Shown here piece after piece: positions 1-9,510 of a stretch of 64,000 nt of DNA. A model generated the notes under the pieces. The model worked only from the letters and a program-made list of their open reading frames with translations, was not told the origin of the DNA and searched no databases. Source of the DNA: Lysobacter sp. CFH 32150 (GTDB lineage: Bacteria > Pseudomonadota > Gammaproteobacteria > Xanthomonadales > Xanthomonadaceae); contig NZ_JALDWJ010000001.1 in the NCBI RefSeq assembly GCF_022758295.1, forward strand, positions 186,001-250,000, given 5' to 3'. The position numbers and the translations under genes are program-made. The first letter of the stretch is position 1. Every line of letters begins with the position of its first letter.

Positions 1-366
1 CAGTCCGAGCAACGGGCCTGCGGCAGCAATCGTGCCGAGCGTGTTGAGGAATCGTTCCATCCGATGCACGAGGTGGCGACCGACGTCCTCGACGCGTTCG
101 CGGATCTCCTCGCGCGGGCGATGGCGCACGTCGAGCGCCGCGGCGAGCAACGCACCAAGCGGCGAATTCTTCCGCAGCGAATCGACATGCGCTGGATCGA
201 GCTTGCCGCGTCCCGCCCAGGCGCGCACCTCGCCGCCCAGTCCGGGTGGCAGCACGACCTTGCGGCGCAAGCTCCAGAAACGCTCGACGATGATCGCCAG
301 GGCGATCGCAGACAACAGCAACAGCGGGATCATCGGCCAACCGCCCGCCCGTACCAGTTCCAGCAC
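1..366 (-). CDS. exbB: MotA/TolQ/ExbB proton channel family protein (3' end outside window)
   Basis: Only the first 122 codons are present; the rest lies beyond position 1. The GTG start at 366 sits 4 bases after the comEC stop, with GGAGG (about 373-379) as ribosome binding site inside the comEC end. The N-terminus carries one membrane segment (about residues 8-27, WPMIPLLLLSAIALAII) followed by a basic cytoplasmic stretch, and the visible part ends in TIAAAGPLLGL, which opens the conserved core of TolQ/ExbB proteins. These inner-membrane proteins use the proton gradient to energise TonB- or Tol-type partners. Whether it serves TonB, Tol or another partner cannot be told from the fragment. 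It closes the co-directional run that starts with the sdh genes. Confidence 0.75.
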   Translation of the reverse strand, partial: MLELVRAGGWPMIPLLLLSAIALAIIVERFWSLRRKVVLPPGLGGEVRAWAGRGKLDPAHVDSLRKNSPLGALLAAALDVRHRPREEIRERVEDVGRHLVHRMERFLNTLGTIAAAGPLLGL

Positions 367-369
367 GCG

Positions 370-2769
370 TCAATCCTCCGGCACTTCTGGCCGTCGCAAA
401 TCCTGGCGATAGCATAGCCCAGCCGCCTCCCCGGACCGTTGCGCGGCGTCCCAGAGCCGTGGATGCGTGCGCCGACGTTGCTCCAGCGCAATGCCAGCCG
501 CCGCCAGATGGATACGCAGCGCACCTGAATCCGCCGTATCGACGACCTCCGCACCAACCCGGCACCAGCGCGCGACCACCTGCGGCTTGGGATGGCCGAA
601 GCGGTTCCCCGCTCCGGAGGACACCAGTGCGTGGCGTGCCCCGGTGGCGGCGATGAATTCGGCATCGGACGAGCCGCCGCTGCCGTGATGCGGCACCAGC
701 ACCACCTCGGCACGCAGGGAGGCGCGTTCACGCCGGATCAGCGCATGTTCGATCACCTCGCCGATATCCGCGGTCAGTAGCGCTGCGCCATGGGCGCTTT
801 CCACCCGTAATACGCAACTCGCTTCGTTACCTAGATAAGGAAAATGCGCAGTGGGATGCAGGAAGCGGAAACGGACGCCATCCCACAACCAGGTTTCGCC
901 AGCGCGGCAGGGACGCGTCGCCGGTGTCGGGCTGCCTTCGGGGGCGAATGCACTCATCACCGGAAACACACGCTGCACCGCAGGCCAACCACCGGCATGG
1001 TCGTTGTCGCCGTGACTGACCACGGCTGCATCGAGGCGGCGCACGCCGAGCGCGTGTAGTGTCGGCACCACCGCGCGCTCGCCTGCATCGAAGCCATCGC
1101 GCACCGCAGGACCCATGTCGTACAACAGATTGTGATGGGCGGTGCGCACCAGCACCGACAAGCCCTGCCCAACATCGATCACCGACAATTCAGCCTCACC
1201 GGTTCGCGGTAAATCGCGTTGCGGCCACAACAGCGGCAACCACAGCAGCAGCGCCAGCGGTTTGCCAACAACGCCGCGCGGCAGCAACAACCAGAACGCA
1301 CCGAATAGCGCCAATGGCAGCGCGAACCAGCGTGATTCCGGAAGCCACCATAATGCGAGTCCGCTTTCGCCCAGCGACTCGAACAATGGCCAGGTCAGGT
1401 CGAACGCCTGCGCCGCGAACTTCCATGCCCCGGCACCAGCGCCGGCATGCACGACTTCGCAAGCGATGCCGAGCAAAGCCAGTGGCACCACGACCAGGCT
1501 CCACCATGGCACTGCAAGCAGATTCGCGAATGGCCCGGCCAGGGAAGCCTGGCCGAACAGGACCACCGTCAGCGGCAGCAGCCCAAGCGTTGCCACGCCC
1601 TGAGCCGACAGGAAATCCCTGATGACGGCAGCACGCGATGGCCGCCCTGCTGGATGCGGCAGGCACCACAGCAGCCAGGCCACGCCGAGGAAGCTGAGCC
1701 AGAAACCGGCGCCGAGGATCGCCAAAGGATCGAGCACCAGGAGCGCGATCGCCGCCAACGCCAAGGCTTCGGAGGCACGCTGCGGTCGTCGCCATAATTT
1801 GGCTGCGACCACCACCGCGATCATCGACGTGGTGCGCATGGTCGGCAACGCGAACCCGGCGACGGCGGTATAGATGATCGCGCCGCACAGAGCCGCGATC
1901 GCGGCTGCCTGCGGCCTTGGCAATCGCCGCCCCAGCATGGGTGCCAATCGCCATGCCACCGCTGCAAGCAGAGCGAAGAAGCCGGCAACCAGGCCGACAT
2001 GGAAGCCGGAGATCGCGATCAAATGGGTCAGCCCGTTCGCGCGCAACAGTTCCCAATCGCGATCGTCGAGCCCACGTGTGTCACCGAGCGCCAATGCGCG
2101 TACGAAACGTGAGGAAGGTTGCGGTACCAAGGCTGCAATTCGTGTCGACATGCGCTCGCGCCAGGCATCGATCCCGCGCGGCGGCGCCAGTCGCCTTGCC
2201 AGTTCCGGGTTGCGCACATAGCCGCTCGATGCGATCCGCTGCGCCAGCGCGTACATCTCGCCATCGTTGCCGCCGGGATTGCGCAACCCACGAGGAGCGC
2301 GCAAGCGCACCTGCAGCAGCCAACGGCTGCCGGATTCGATGGGGATTCGTGCCGCAGCATCGTCTTCGTACCAGGACAGCCGCAGCAAGCGCCCGCGCAA
2401 TGGTAGTGACTGCTTGGCGTCGGCATCGACGCGGAACAAGAACCGCGTGCGCCGTGGCTCGGCGACCGGTAGTTCCACGACGCGCCCGCTGATCACAGCA
2501 TCGCGTTGTTCGAACGCAGCGGGAAGTTGTCGCGCCAACGTGGCTGCCGCATGCAACCCGGCCAGGCCGAAGCCCAGCAGCAACGCGCCGGCAATCCGCT
2601 TCCAACCATCGCGTTGCAACCATGAGCCGAAACCGACAGCGAAAGCCGCCGCCAGCAATGGCCACGGCAGCAATCTTGGCAGCATGAGGCAACCGCCGAC
2701 ACCTGCCAGCAGCGCCACTGCGACTGCGATTCCGAATGGCGGCGTCCTTGCCGCTGCTTGCATGTTCAC
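370..2769 (-). CDS. comEC: DNA internalization competence protein ComEC/Rec2
   Basis: A 799-residue inner-membrane protein that forms the channel for single-stranded DNA during natural transformation. The N-terminal 60 residues hold two or three membrane helices followed by a DUF4131-type soluble domain. Residues about 200-500 are the multi-helix Competence domain ([20 protein letters not shown] is characteristic). The C-terminal part is a metallo-beta-lactamase-like domain with the metal motif [10 protein letters not shown] near residues 584-593 and a later [11 protein letters not shown]. Length matches full ComEC. Its ATG overlaps the lolD stop (ATGA), so it is probably co-transcribed with lolC-lolD. 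The reading frame is intact, but competence also needs ComEA, ComF and type IV pili, which are not in this window. Confidence 0.95.
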   Translation of the reverse strand: MNMQAAARTPPFGIAVAVALLAGVGGCLMLPRLLPWPLLAAAFAVGFGSWLQRDGWKRIAGALLLGFGLAGLHAAATLARQLPAAFEQRDAVISGRVVELPVAEPRRTRFLFRVDADAKQSLPLRGRLLRLSWYEDDAAARIPIESGSRWLLQVRLRAPRGLRNPGGNDGEMYALAQRIASSGYVRNPELARRLAPPRGIDAWRERMSTRIAALVPQPSSRFVRALALGDTRGLDDRDWELLRANGLTHLIAISGFHVGLVAGFFALLAAVAWRLAPMLGRRLPRPQAAAIAALCGAIIYTAVAGFALPTMRTTSMIAVVVAAKLWRRPQRASEALALAAIALLVLDPLAILGAGFWLSFLGVAWLLWCLPHPAGRPSRAAVIRDFLSAQGVATLGLLPLTVVLFGQASLAGPFANLLAVPWWSLVVVPLALLGIACEVVHAGAGAGAWKFAAQAFDLTWPLFESLGESGLALWWLPESRWFALPLALFGAFWLLLPRGVVGKPLALLLWLPLLWPQRDLPRTGEAELSVIDVGQGLSVLVRTAHHNLLYDMGPAVRDGFDAGERAVVPTLHALGVRRLDAAVVSHGDNDHAGGWPAVQRVFPVMSAFAPEGSPTPATRPCRAGETWLWDGVRFRFLHPTAHFPYLGNEASCVLRVESAHGAALLTADIGEVIEHALIRRERASLRAEVVLVPHHGSGGSSDAEFIAATGARHALVSSGAGNRFGHPKPQVVARWCRVGAEVVDTADSGALRIHLAAAGIALEQRRRTHPRLWDAAQRSGEAAGLCYRQDLRRPEVPED

Positions 2770-3476
2770 ACCTCGCTTGGTGCGAGCTCCCTGAGTTTGC
2801 CCTCGTGCAGCTCCAGCACTCGATCGAGCTTGCGCGCCAGGTCGCGGTCGTGAGTCACCAGCACCAGGCTGGTGCGTTGGGCACGGTTGAGTTCGAGCAT
2901 CTGCGCAAACACATTAGCCGCGGTTTTCTCGTCGAGGTTTCCGGTCGGCTCGTCGCCGAGCACGCAGGCGGGCTGGTTGACCAGGGCGCGCGCTACCGCT
3001 GCGCGCTGGCGTTCGCCACCGGACAACTCACCCGGCTTGTGTTCGAGGCGATGGCCCAGGCCGACAGCTTCAAGCAAGGTTTGCGCGCGCTTGCGGGCGT
3101 CCGGGATCGGCGCGCCATTGAGCAGCACTGGCAGCATCACGTTTTCCAGCGCGGTGAATTCCGGCAGCAGGTGGTGGAACTGGTAGACGAAGCCAAGCGC
3201 ACGATTGCGCAGGAGCCCACGCGCGGCATCCGACAGCGCCGACATCTTCTGCCCAGCGACATAGACCTCACCCGCACTCGGCACATCGAGACCACCGAGC
3301 AGGTGCAGCAGCGTACTTTTCCCGGCGCCAGACGCACCGAGGATGGCAACGGTTTCCCCGGCGTGCACGGCCAGATCCAGGCCGTCGAACACCGGTGTCC
3401 GCAGCTTGCCCTCGCTATAGGTCTTGGCGAGGCCCTCGCAATGAATCACCGCACTGCCCATCGAAACCTCATTCAT
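2766..3476 (-). CDS. lolD: Lipoprotein-releasing ABC transporter, ATPase subunit LolD
   Basis: A 236-residue ABC ATPase. Walker [10 protein letters not shown] is at residues 47-55, the signature LSGGE at 151-155, and Walker B CVLGDE at about 171-176 followed by PTGNLD. The short length and the MacB/LolD-type spacing around the Q-loop ([17 protein letters not shown]) fit LolD. It powers release of outer-membrane lipoproteins from the inner membrane to LolA. It overlaps lolC by 8 bases upstream and comEC by 4 bases downstream, so the three are translationally coupled. An internal ATG at codon 6 is an alternative start. Confidence 0.95.
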   Translation of the reverse strand: MNEVSMGSAVIHCEGLAKTYSEGKLRTPVFDGLDLAVHAGETVAILGASGAGKSTLLHLLGGLDVPSAGEVYVAGQKMSALSDAARGLLRNRALGFVYQFHHLLPEFTALENVMLPVLLNGAPIPDARKRAQTLLEAVGLGHRLEHKPGELSGGERQRAAVARALVNQPACVLGDEPTGNLDEKTAANVFAQMLELNRAQRTSLVLVTHDRDLARKLDRVLELHEGKLRELAPSEV

Positions 3477-4710
3477 AGCGCAGCGCCTCTGCCGGCGGCG
3501 TGCGCGATGCGCGCCAGGCGGGATACAAGGTCGCGAAGAACGCCATCAGCAACGCGACCGCGGCGATGATGATCACATCGCTGGTCTGCATGTCCGTCGG
3601 CAGGCCGGTGATGTAATAGACATCCTCAGGCAACAACTGCACGTTGAAGAGGCGTTCGATCGCACCAAGGATGTGCTCGAGGTTCAACGTCAGCAGAATG
3701 CCTCCGACCACCCCCAGCACGGTGCCGATTACACCAATCAGTGTGCCCTGCACCATGAATACCTGCATCACGCCGCGCGGCGTCAGGCCAAGCGTGCGCA
3801 TGATCGCGATGTCGGCCTGTTTGTCGGTCACCAGCATCACCTGGGACGAGACCAGGTTGAACGCGCCCATGGCAATCAGCAGCGAGAGCAGGATCGCCAT
3901 GATCGTCTTCTCCATCTTCAGCGCACGGAACATGTTGGCGTTCTCGCTGCTCCAGTCGCTGACCCGGTACGGCCCGCGCAGGCGTTCGCTCAGTTCGCGC
4001 GCCACGTCCCAGGCAAGATCCATGTCGTGGAGCTTCAGGCGTACGCCGGTGACGCCCTCGCTCATCCGCAGCAACCGTTGCGCGTCCTCCAGGTTCACCA
4101 CGGCCAGGTGCGCGTCGTATTCGTTGTAGCCGGCCTCGAAGATGCCGCTGACGGTGAAGCGTTTGAGTTGCGGGATTGCGCCCATTGGCGTGGTCTGGAA
4201 ATCGGTGGTGACGATCACGCTGTCGCCGATGCCGACGCCAAGCCACAGCGCCAATTCCTTGCCGAGCACGATGTTGAACTTGCCTGCCTGCAATGAATCG
4301 AGCTTGCCAGCGACCAGCTTGTCGCCCAACACCGAGACCTTACCTTCTTCGGCCGGCAACACGCCGCGTACGATCGCCGGCTGGTTGCGTGCGCCGCGCA
4401 ACAGCGCTTCAGTTTCGATATAGGGCGCGGCGCCTGCCACGCGTGGATCCTTGCGCGCCTCATCGACCGCGCGAGGCCAATCCTGCAGCGGCTCGCCATA
4501 ACCGCTAACCGTCGCATGCGCGGCCATCTGCAGCATGCGGTCCCGGATCTCACGCTGGAAGCCGCTCATTACTGCCAGCGTGGTAATTAGCGCAGTGACG
4601 CCAAGTGCAATGCCAAGGATGGAGGCTAGCGAAATGAAGGAAATGAAGCCGTTGCGGCGCTTCGCGCGCAGGTAGCGCAGGCCGATGGCGACGGGGATGG
4701 GTTTGAACAT
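3469..4710 (-). CDS. lolC: Lipoprotein-releasing ABC transporter permease LolC/LolE-type
   Basis: A 413-residue permease of the LolC/E (FtsX/MacB) family. The N-terminus reads [25 protein letters not shown]-type, with a membrane helix at about 25-50, a large periplasmic domain (about 50-265) and three further helices in the FtsX domain at the C-terminus. It forms the membrane part of the lipoprotein exporter with LolD. Only one permease gene is present here, unlike the lolC-lolD-lolE order of E. coli. Either a second subunit is elsewhere or this one works as a homodimer (LolF-like). It lies 5 bases after ygfX. Confidence 0.93.
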   Translation of the reverse strand: MFKPIPVAIGLRYLRAKRRNGFISFISLASILGIALGVTALITTLAVMSGFQREIRDRMLQMAAHATVSGYGEPLQDWPRAVDEARKDPRVAGAAPYIETEALLRGARNQPAIVRGVLPAEEGKVSVLGDKLVAGKLDSLQAGKFNIVLGKELALWLGVGIGDSVIVTTDFQTTPMGAIPQLKRFTVSGIFEAGYNEYDAHLAVVNLEDAQRLLRMSEGVTGVRLKLHDMDLAWDVARELSERLRGPYRVSDWSSENANMFRALKMEKTIMAILLSLLIAMGAFNLVSSQVMLVTDKQADIAIMRTLGLTPRGVMQVFMVQGTLIGVIGTVLGVVGGILLTLNLEHILGAIERLFNVQLLPEDVYYITGLPTDMQTSDVIIIAAVALLMAFFATLYPAWRASRTPPAEALRYE

Positions 4711-4715
4711 GCGGG

Positions 4716-5165
4716 TTATGTTGCCATCGAACGGGCGGGCCGCGCGGGCGAGCGCTGCATGGCGGCCAGACGCAGTTCACGTCGCGGCCCGGCAGGTAGC
4801 GTGTCCGGCCACCAGCTCAGGCGACGGCTGCGGTTGTCCGCTCCACGCCAGCACAGGAAAGCCAGCGGCCCGCGCCATTGCAGGTCCACATCGGCAAGCG
4901 CATCGCCGTCCAGCGTGATTGGACCGTCCTGTGGCCAAACCAGCTGGCGCGAAGGTCTACGTGCTGCACTTCGTGCGAGAAAAACGCCATAGCCGGTCAC
5001 GAGCAAGGCCAGTGGCCACGCGAATACGCGCGGCATCCCGGACGCCAATACGGATATGGCGCCGGACATTCCCAACATCAAAAGCACGCTGATCACCCAG
5101 CGCGACGCGCGCCACTCAAGCCGGCAGGGTGCGGATGAGATCGACCAGCGATTGGAGTTCTGCAT
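4716..5165 (-). CDS. ygfX: YgfX family membrane protein
   Basis: About 149 residues, with a short cytoplasmic start, two adjacent membrane helices (around [17 protein letters not shown] and [17 protein letters not shown]) and a C-terminal soluble domain rich in Trp ([27 protein letters not shown]). This is the YgfX/CptA architecture. The gene overlaps the 3' end of sdhE by about 48 bases if the ATG at 5165 is used (5168 is also ATG). In E. coli ygfX also follows sdhE, and that context is the strongest support. Its role is debated: it has been called a toxin partner of SdhE (YgfY) and also a membrane protein without toxin function. Treat the function as unknown. Confidence 0.75.
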   Translation of the reverse strand: MQNSNRWSISSAPCRLEWRASRWVISVLLMLGMSGAISVLASGMPRVFAWPLALLVTGYGVFLARSAARRPSRQLVWPQDGPITLDGDALADVDLQWRGPLAFLCWRGADNRSRRLSWWPDTLPAGPRRELRLAAMQRSPARPARSMAT

Positions 5166-5364
5166 CATCGGCAGGGTCGTAACCAAGGAACCAGCGCCAG
5201 AGCCTATCGTCTTCGCAGGCCAGCAGCCGTAGGAAAACACCGCGCTCGTGCTCGGAAGCCTGCGCCCAGCGCAGGTCGAGGTAACGTTCGAACAGCTGAT
5301 CCAGCTCGCGCATGCCACGGCGACAGCGCCAGCGCAGGCGGCGGAGCTCAGCGTCGTCGTTCAT
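5116..5364 (-). CDS. sdhE: Succinate dehydrogenase FAD assembly factor SdhE
   Basis: An 82-residue all-alpha protein (DUF339/Sdh5 family) starting [20 protein letters not shown]. The family hallmark RGxxE is seen as R16-G-M-R-E20, the motif that contacts SdhA during covalent FAD attachment. The GYDP and [14 protein letters not shown] segments also match the family. Its ATG overlaps the stop of the upstream MAPEG gene (ATGA), and it lies in the same transcription run as its client SdhA (6689-8479). Confidence 0.92.
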   Translation of the reverse strand: MNDDAELRRLRWRCRRGMRELDQLFERYLDLRWAQASEHERGVFLRLLACEDDRLWRWFLGYDPADDAELQSLVDLIRTLPA

Positions 5365-5780
5365 CCGTGTAGTAGACCGAATGCAAGCACGCCCCACAGC
5401 GTCCACAACACCAAACCACCGGCCACATAAGCCGCGAAGCGGTGCATGACCGTGTTGTACCCGCACTGAATCCAGCTGTGCGCGACCCGCAGCACCACGA
5501 ACAACCAGGCGAGCGCAAGCGTGATGGCGTTGACTTGCGCGGTCAGGGCCGCGACCACCAGCGCGAGGTAGAACAGCACCGGCAGCTCGAACAGGTTGCG
5601 GAAGTTGTCGGCGGCACGCGTATCGACGAGACGCGCCGCCATCTGCGTCGAGGTGGCCACGGATTGCGGATGGATGCGTTCTCGCCGCATTTCCCCGATG
5701 CGGATGAAATACATCCGCCACCACACGGCGAAGGTCAACACGACCATCGCCAACGCCGGCAGGAAGATGGCGTGCTGCAT
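5361..5780 (-). CDS. MAPEG family membrane protein
   Basis: A 139-residue integral membrane protein with four predicted helices: the N-terminus ([18 protein letters not shown]), two in the centre ([38 protein letters not shown]) and one at the C-terminus. The motif [14 protein letters not shown] and the later RVAHSWIQ are typical of MAPEG proteins (membrane-associated eicosanoid and glutathione metabolism superfamily). The bacterial substrate is unknown. It sits between sdhB (3-base gap) and sdhE (4-base overlap), which suggests co-expression with complex II. Whether it acts on Sdh is not shown by the sequence. Confidence 0.85.
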   Translation of the reverse strand: MQHAIFLPALAMVVLTFAVWWRMYFIRIGEMRRERIHPQSVATSTQMAARLVDTRAADNFRNLFELPVLFYLALVVAALTAQVNAITLALAWLFVVLRVAHSWIQCGYNTVMHRFAAYVAGGLVLWTLWGVLAFGLLHG

Positions 5781-5783
5781 CCC

Positions 5784-6569
5784 TTAGCCGCGACGCGCCA
5801 ACATCAACTGTTTGATCTCGCCGATCGCCTTGGCCGGATTCAGGCCCTTCGGGCAGGTCCGCGCGCAGTTCATGATGGTGTGGCAGCGGTACAGCTTGAA
5901 CGGGTCTTCGAGATCGTCCAGGCGTGCGCCGGTGTCCTCGTCTCGCGAATCGATGATCCAGCGATAAGCCTGCAGCAACACGGCCGGGCCGAGGTAACGG
6001 TCGCCGTTCCACCAGTAGCTTGGGCAGGACGTCGAGCAGCACGCGCACAGGATGCACTCGTACAGGCCGTCGAGCTTGGCGCGGTCTTCCTTCGACTGCA
6101 GCCGCTCGCGGTCCGGCGGCGCTGGCGTCTGGGTGCGAATCCACGGCTTGATCGACGCGTACTGCGCGTAGAAGTGAGTCAGGTCCGGGACCAGATCCTT
6201 GACCACCGGCATGTGCGGCAGCGGATAGATTGGCACTTCGGCCTTGGTGCAATCCGAAATAGCGCGTGTACAGGCCAGAGTATTGGTGCCATCGATGTTC
6301 ATCGCGCACGAACCGCAGATGCCCTCGCGGCAGGACCGGCGGAACGTCAGCGTCGGATCGATCTCGTTCTTGATCTTGATCAACGCGTCGAGAACCATCG
6401 GCCCACAGCTGGCCAGGTCGACGTCGTAGGTGTCGACGCGCGGGTTCAAGCCGTCGTCGGGGTTCCAGCGATAGACCTTGAAGGTGCGCACCTGCTTCGC
6501 CGACGCGGGCGCCGGGAAGTGCTTGCCCTTCTGGATCTTGGAGTTCTTCGGGAGGGTGAATTCAGCCAT
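5784..6569 (-). CDS. sdhB: Succinate dehydrogenase iron-sulfur subunit
   Basis: A 261-residue protein that carries electrons from FAD in SdhA to ubiquinone in complex II. All ligands are visible: the [2Fe-2S] cysteines C80, C85, C88 and C100 ([16 protein letters not shown]), the [4Fe-4S] cluster C172, C175, C178 with C239, and the [3Fe-4S] cluster C182, C229, C235. The order sdhC-D-A-B is standard, but a 119-base spacer with a paired palindromic repeat separates sdhB from sdhA. No second start is needed: the ATG gives the expected N-terminus. Confidence 0.97.
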   Translation of the reverse strand: MAEFTLPKNSKIQKGKHFPAPASAKQVRTFKVYRWNPDDGLNPRVDTYDVDLASCGPMVLDALIKIKNEIDPTLTFRRSCREGICGSCAMNIDGTNTLACTRAISDCTKAEVPIYPLPHMPVVKDLVPDLTHFYAQYASIKPWIRTQTPAPPDRERLQSKEDRAKLDGLYECILCACCSTSCPSYWWNGDRYLGPAVLLQAYRWIIDSRDEDTGARLDDLEDPFKLYRCHTIMNCARTCPKGLNPAKAIGEIKQLMLARRG

Positions 6570-6605
6570 TTGTGTCTTCCTAACCTCGCCGACATGGCGG
6601 CTTTT

Positions 6606-6684
6606 GTAGGAGCGGCTTTCAGCCGCGAGCTTTTTTATTTTTACAGTAAGGGTTAAATTGCTAGCGGGAGTTAGCCCCGCCTAC
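6606..6684. repeat. REP-type palindromic doublet between sdhA and sdhB
   Basis: The left arm begins GTAGGAGCGGCTTTCAGCCG and is followed by GCGAGC and a T-rich stretch; the right arm GCGGGAGTTAGCCCCGCCTAC ends in CTAC. Each arm is itself a small stem-loop, and the two face each other. Similar GTAGG...CCTAC pairs occur at 18084-18152 and 28246-28328, with a GTGGG version at 10398-10455. This one is unusual in lying inside an operon, where it could stabilise or attenuate the sdhCDA/sdhB transcript. Confidence 0.7.
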
Positions 6685-6688
6685 AGGA

Positions 6689-8479
6689 TCAATAGACGCG
6701 CGGCTTCGGCGGAACGACGTCGACGTCGCCGCTGAGCGTGTACATGTGCACCGGGCGGTAATCGATGCGGGTGTTGCCTGCATCGTCGACCCAGCACACG
6801 GTGTGCTTGTGCCAGTTGGCGTCGTCGCGTTCCGGGAAATCCTCGCGCGCATGCGCACCGCGCGACTCGGTGCGGTTCTCGGCCGAAACGATCGTCGTCA
6901 GCGCCTGGCCGAGCAGGTTCTGCAGCTCGAAGGTTTCGATCAGGTCGGAATTCCACACCAGCGAACGGTCGCTGACCTTGACGTCGGCGAACGAAGCATT
7001 GATCTCGCGGATCTTCCTGACGCCTTCGGCCAGCGTTTCGCCGGTACGGAACACCGCGGCATCGTTCTGCATCGCACGCTGCATGTTGTTGCGGATCTCG
7101 GCGGTCGACATCGAACCGTGCGCATTGCGCAACTTGTCGAGGTTGGCCAGCGATGCATCGCAGGCCGAGGCCGGCAACGGCTTGTGCGGCGCGTTCGGCT
7201 TGATCGTCTCGGCACAGCGGTTGGCGACCGCGCGGCCGAACACGACGAGGTCGAGCAGCGAGTTCGAACCGAGCCGGTTGGCGCCATGCACCGACACGCA
7301 CGCGGCCTCGCCGATCGCATACAGGCCCGGCACTACGGTATCCGGATCGCCGTTATGCAGCTGCACCACTTCGCCGTGGTAGTTGGTCGGGATACCGCCC
7401 ATGTTGTAGTGCACGGTCGGGATCACCGGGATCGGCTGCTTCTCGACGTCCACGCCGGCGAAGATGCGCGCACTTTCGGCGATACCCGGCAGCTTCTCGT
7501 GGATGTCCTTCGGATCGAGGTGCGTCAGGTCCAGGTGGATATGGTCCTTGTGCTCGCCGACGCCGCGGCCTTCGCGGATCTCGATGGTCATCGAACGGGA
7601 AACGACATCGCGGGACGCGAGATCCTTCGCATTCGGCGCATAACGCTCCATGAAGCGCTCGCCATTGCTGTTGCGCAGGATGCCGCCTTCGCCGCGGACG
7701 CCCTCGGTGATCAGGCACCCGGCACCGTAGATGCCGGTCGGGTGGAACTGCACGAATTCCATGTCCTGCATGCCGAGGCCTGCACGCAGTGCCATGCCGC
7801 CACCATCGCCGGTGCAGGTATGCGCCGAGGTCGCGGAGAAATAGGCGCGGCCGTAACCGCCGGTGGCCAGGACGACGCCCTGGGCACGGAACAGATGCAG
7901 CGTGCCCTCGGCCATGTCGAGTGCGAGCACGCCGCGGCAGGCGCCCTCCTCGTCCATGATCAGGTCGAGTGCGAAGTATTCAATGAAGAAGCGCGCGTCG
8001 TGCGCCAGCGACTGCTGGTACAGCGTGTGCAGGATGGCGTGGCCGGTGCGGTCGGCGGCGGCGCAGGTGCGCTGGGCGATGCCCTTGCCGTAATGCGTGG
8101 TCATGCCGCCGAACGGACGCTGGTAGATCTTGCCGTCGTCGGTGCGCGAGAACGGGACGCCCTGGTGTTCGAGCTCGATGATCGCGGGGATCGCCTCGCG
8201 GCACATGTACTCGATCGCGTCCTGGTCGCCCAGCCAGTCCGAGCCCTTGATGGTGTCGTAGAAGTGGAAGCGCCAGTCGTCCTCACCCATGTTGCCGAGC
8301 GCGGCCGAGATACCGCCCTGCGCCGCGACGGTATGCGAGCGGGTCGGGAACACCTTGGTGATGCACGCGGTCTGCAGGCCCTTCTGGGCGAGGCCGAACG
8401 TGGCGCGCAATCCGGCGCCGCCAGCGCCGACCACGATCATGTCGTACTTGTGTTCAGTGATCTTGTATGCGGTCGTCAT
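6689..8479 (-). CDS. sdhA: Succinate dehydrogenase flavoprotein subunit
   Basis: A 596-residue catalytic subunit oxidising succinate to fumarate. The N-terminal dinucleotide fold [11 protein letters not shown] (about 17-26) is followed by [11 protein letters not shown], where His49 is the expected covalent FAD ligand. [21 protein letters not shown] and the active-site region [18 protein letters not shown] are present, as is the C-terminal Fumarate_red_C region. It starts 3 bases after sdhD. The assembly factors SdhAF4 and SdhE are encoded at the two ends of the sdh block. Confidence 0.98.
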   Translation of the reverse strand: MTTAYKITEHKYDMIVVGAGGAGLRATFGLAQKGLQTACITKVFPTRSHTVAAQGGISAALGNMGEDDWRFHFYDTIKGSDWLGDQDAIEYMCREAIPAIIELEHQGVPFSRTDDGKIYQRPFGGMTTHYGKGIAQRTCAAADRTGHAILHTLYQQSLAHDARFFIEYFALDLIMDEEGACRGVLALDMAEGTLHLFRAQGVVLATGGYGRAYFSATSAHTCTGDGGGMALRAGLGMQDMEFVQFHPTGIYGAGCLITEGVRGEGGILRNSNGERFMERYAPNAKDLASRDVVSRSMTIEIREGRGVGEHKDHIHLDLTHLDPKDIHEKLPGIAESARIFAGVDVEKQPIPVIPTVHYNMGGIPTNYHGEVVQLHNGDPDTVVPGLYAIGEAACVSVHGANRLGSNSLLDLVVFGRAVANRCAETIKPNAPHKPLPASACDASLANLDKLRNAHGSMSTAEIRNNMQRAMQNDAAVFRTGETLAEGVRKIREINASFADVKVSDRSLVWNSDLIETFELQNLLGQALTTIVSAENRTESRGAHAREDFPERDDANWHKHTVCWVDDAGNTRIDYRPVHMYTLSGDVDVVPPKPRVY

Positions 8480-8482
8480 GTT

Positions 8483-8881
8483 TCAGCCCAGCAGCGCGAT
8501 GCGGCCGATCGCGTACAGCGACGCGAGCGCGCCGACTGCGCAAAGGAAGGTGTTGGCGAGATGCAGCGTGATCTCGGTGCCACGGGTGTGGACGTAGTCC
8601 TCGATCACCACCTGGATGCCAAGCTTGGCGTGCCAGAACAGCGCGACCGCGAAGACCGACAGGAAGATCGCGTTCCATGGCCGCGCGATCGCCGCACGCA
8701 CGCTGTCGAGGTCGGCGCCGACCATCGACACCAGCAGGCCGATCAGCCATGGCACCAGGAGCGCCAACGCCACCGCGGTGACGCGCTGGATCCAGAAATG
8801 TTCCGTACCGGTCTTGCCGGAGCCCAGTCCGCGTGCGCGGGCAATCGGGGTTCTCAAATCACGAGCAGGCAGATTGCTCAT
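8483..8881 (-). CDS. sdhD: Succinate dehydrogenase membrane anchor subunit
   Basis: A 132-residue protein with three membrane helices (about 35-55, 62-85 and 105-130). With SdhC it anchors SdhAB and helps form the quinone and haem b sites. The segment HFWIQRVTAVALALLVPWLI after a basic N-terminus and the downstream HAKLGIQVVIEDYVHT are characteristic of SdhD. Its ATG overlaps the sdhC stop (ATGA). Confidence 0.93.
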   Translation of the reverse strand: MSNLPARDLRTPIARARGLGSGKTGTEHFWIQRVTAVALALLVPWLIGLLVSMVGADLDSVRAAIARPWNAIFLSVFAVALFWHAKLGIQVVIEDYVHTRGTEITLHLANTFLCAVGALASLYAIGRIALLG

Positions 8882-9267
8882 GCCGCACCTCCCAACGCCA
8901 CGAACCAGATCACCGCGGTCAGTACCACGGTCAGGACGGCGACGATGTAGCCGGACTTGTAGACCTCGGGAATCTCGAAGCCCCAGCCGATATCCCAGAG
9001 CAGGTGACGCAGGCCATTGAGCAGGTGGTAGACCAGCGCCAGCGAGAAACCAAACAGCAGGAACTTGCCCACGGGCGAAGCCAGGCAGGCGGCGGCGCGG
9101 GCGTACTGCTCACCGCCTGCCGCAACGGCGAGCAGCCACCAGGCCAGGCCGAATGCGCCGGCAACGAGGCCGACGCCGGTGACACGATGCAGGATCGACA
9201 TCGTCATCGTGATCTGCCAGCGATAAACCTGCAGATGCGGTGACAGGGGACGTTCGCGGGTCGCCAT
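8878..9267 (-). CDS. sdhC: Succinate dehydrogenase cytochrome b556 subunit
   Basis: A 129-residue membrane subunit from the ATG at 9267. A TTG 18 bases upstream (9285) is an alternative, but AAGGA about 10 bases before the ATG favours 9267. The motif RPLSPHLQVYRW followed by SILHRVTGVG is the SdhC signature (Ser and Arg of the quinone site, His near the haem). A later YHLLNGLRHLLWDIG carries the second conserved His-containing motif. There are three membrane helices. It overlaps sdhD by 4 bases. Confidence 0.95.
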   Translation of the reverse strand: MATRERPLSPHLQVYRWQITMTMSILHRVTGVGLVAGAFGLAWWLLAVAAGGEQYARAAACLASPVGKFLLFGFSLALVYHLLNGLRHLLWDIGWGFEIPEVYKSGYIVAVLTVVLTAVIWFVALGGAA

Positions 9268-9306
9268 CGGCAGCTCGTCCTTCAATGCGTTGGTATTGCT
9301 TGGACT

Positions 9307-9471
9307 TCAGAAATCAATGCAGCGGCCGTTCTTTTCCCAATCGCCGTAACGGGTGGGATCGAGGCCGTCGCGGCCGCCGATCTCTTTCGGCTCGGACGCC
9401 GAGGCAGCCGGTTCCGGAGTCGGAACGGAGGCCGTGTTCGGCTCGGGAGTGGGAGCGGTTTCGCCTATCAT
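9307..9471 (-). CDS. Small DUF1674 protein, SdhAF4-type succinate dehydrogenase assembly factor
   Basis: A 54-residue protein at the head of the sdh run. The N-terminal half is a disordered Pro/Ala/Thr-rich tail (TPEPNTASVPTPEPAAS). The C-terminal half, GGRDGLDPTRYGDWEKNGRC followed by IDF and the stop, is the conserved DUF1674 core. In eukaryotes this family (Sdh8/SDHAF4) protects flavinylated SdhA before it joins SdhB. The 39-base gap to sdhC and the conserved core make this call firm despite the size. The start could be the ATG at 9471 or an in-frame GTG at 9483. Only 39 bases separate it from the divergent ygfZ start. Confidence 0.88.
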   Translation of the reverse strand: MIGETAPTPEPNTASVPTPEPAASASEPKEIGGRDGLDPTRYGDWEKNGRCIDF

Positions 9472-9510
9472 CTTGGGATTCACAACCGGTGAAGTTTAAG
9501 TCCCGCACCC

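Noticed and set aside
5116-6309. A 397-residue reading that fuses sequence opposite frame of sdhB/MAPEG to SdhE
   Set aside because: Only the last 82 codons are protein-like (SdhE); the upstream part is an out-of-frame shadow of sdhB and the MAPEG gene.
6746-8950. Open frame of 734 codons antisense to sdhA/sdhD
   Set aside because: It is a mirror of high-GC codon bias opposite the certain sdhA gene, with no recognisable motif and a low-complexity His/Arg/Asp-rich product.
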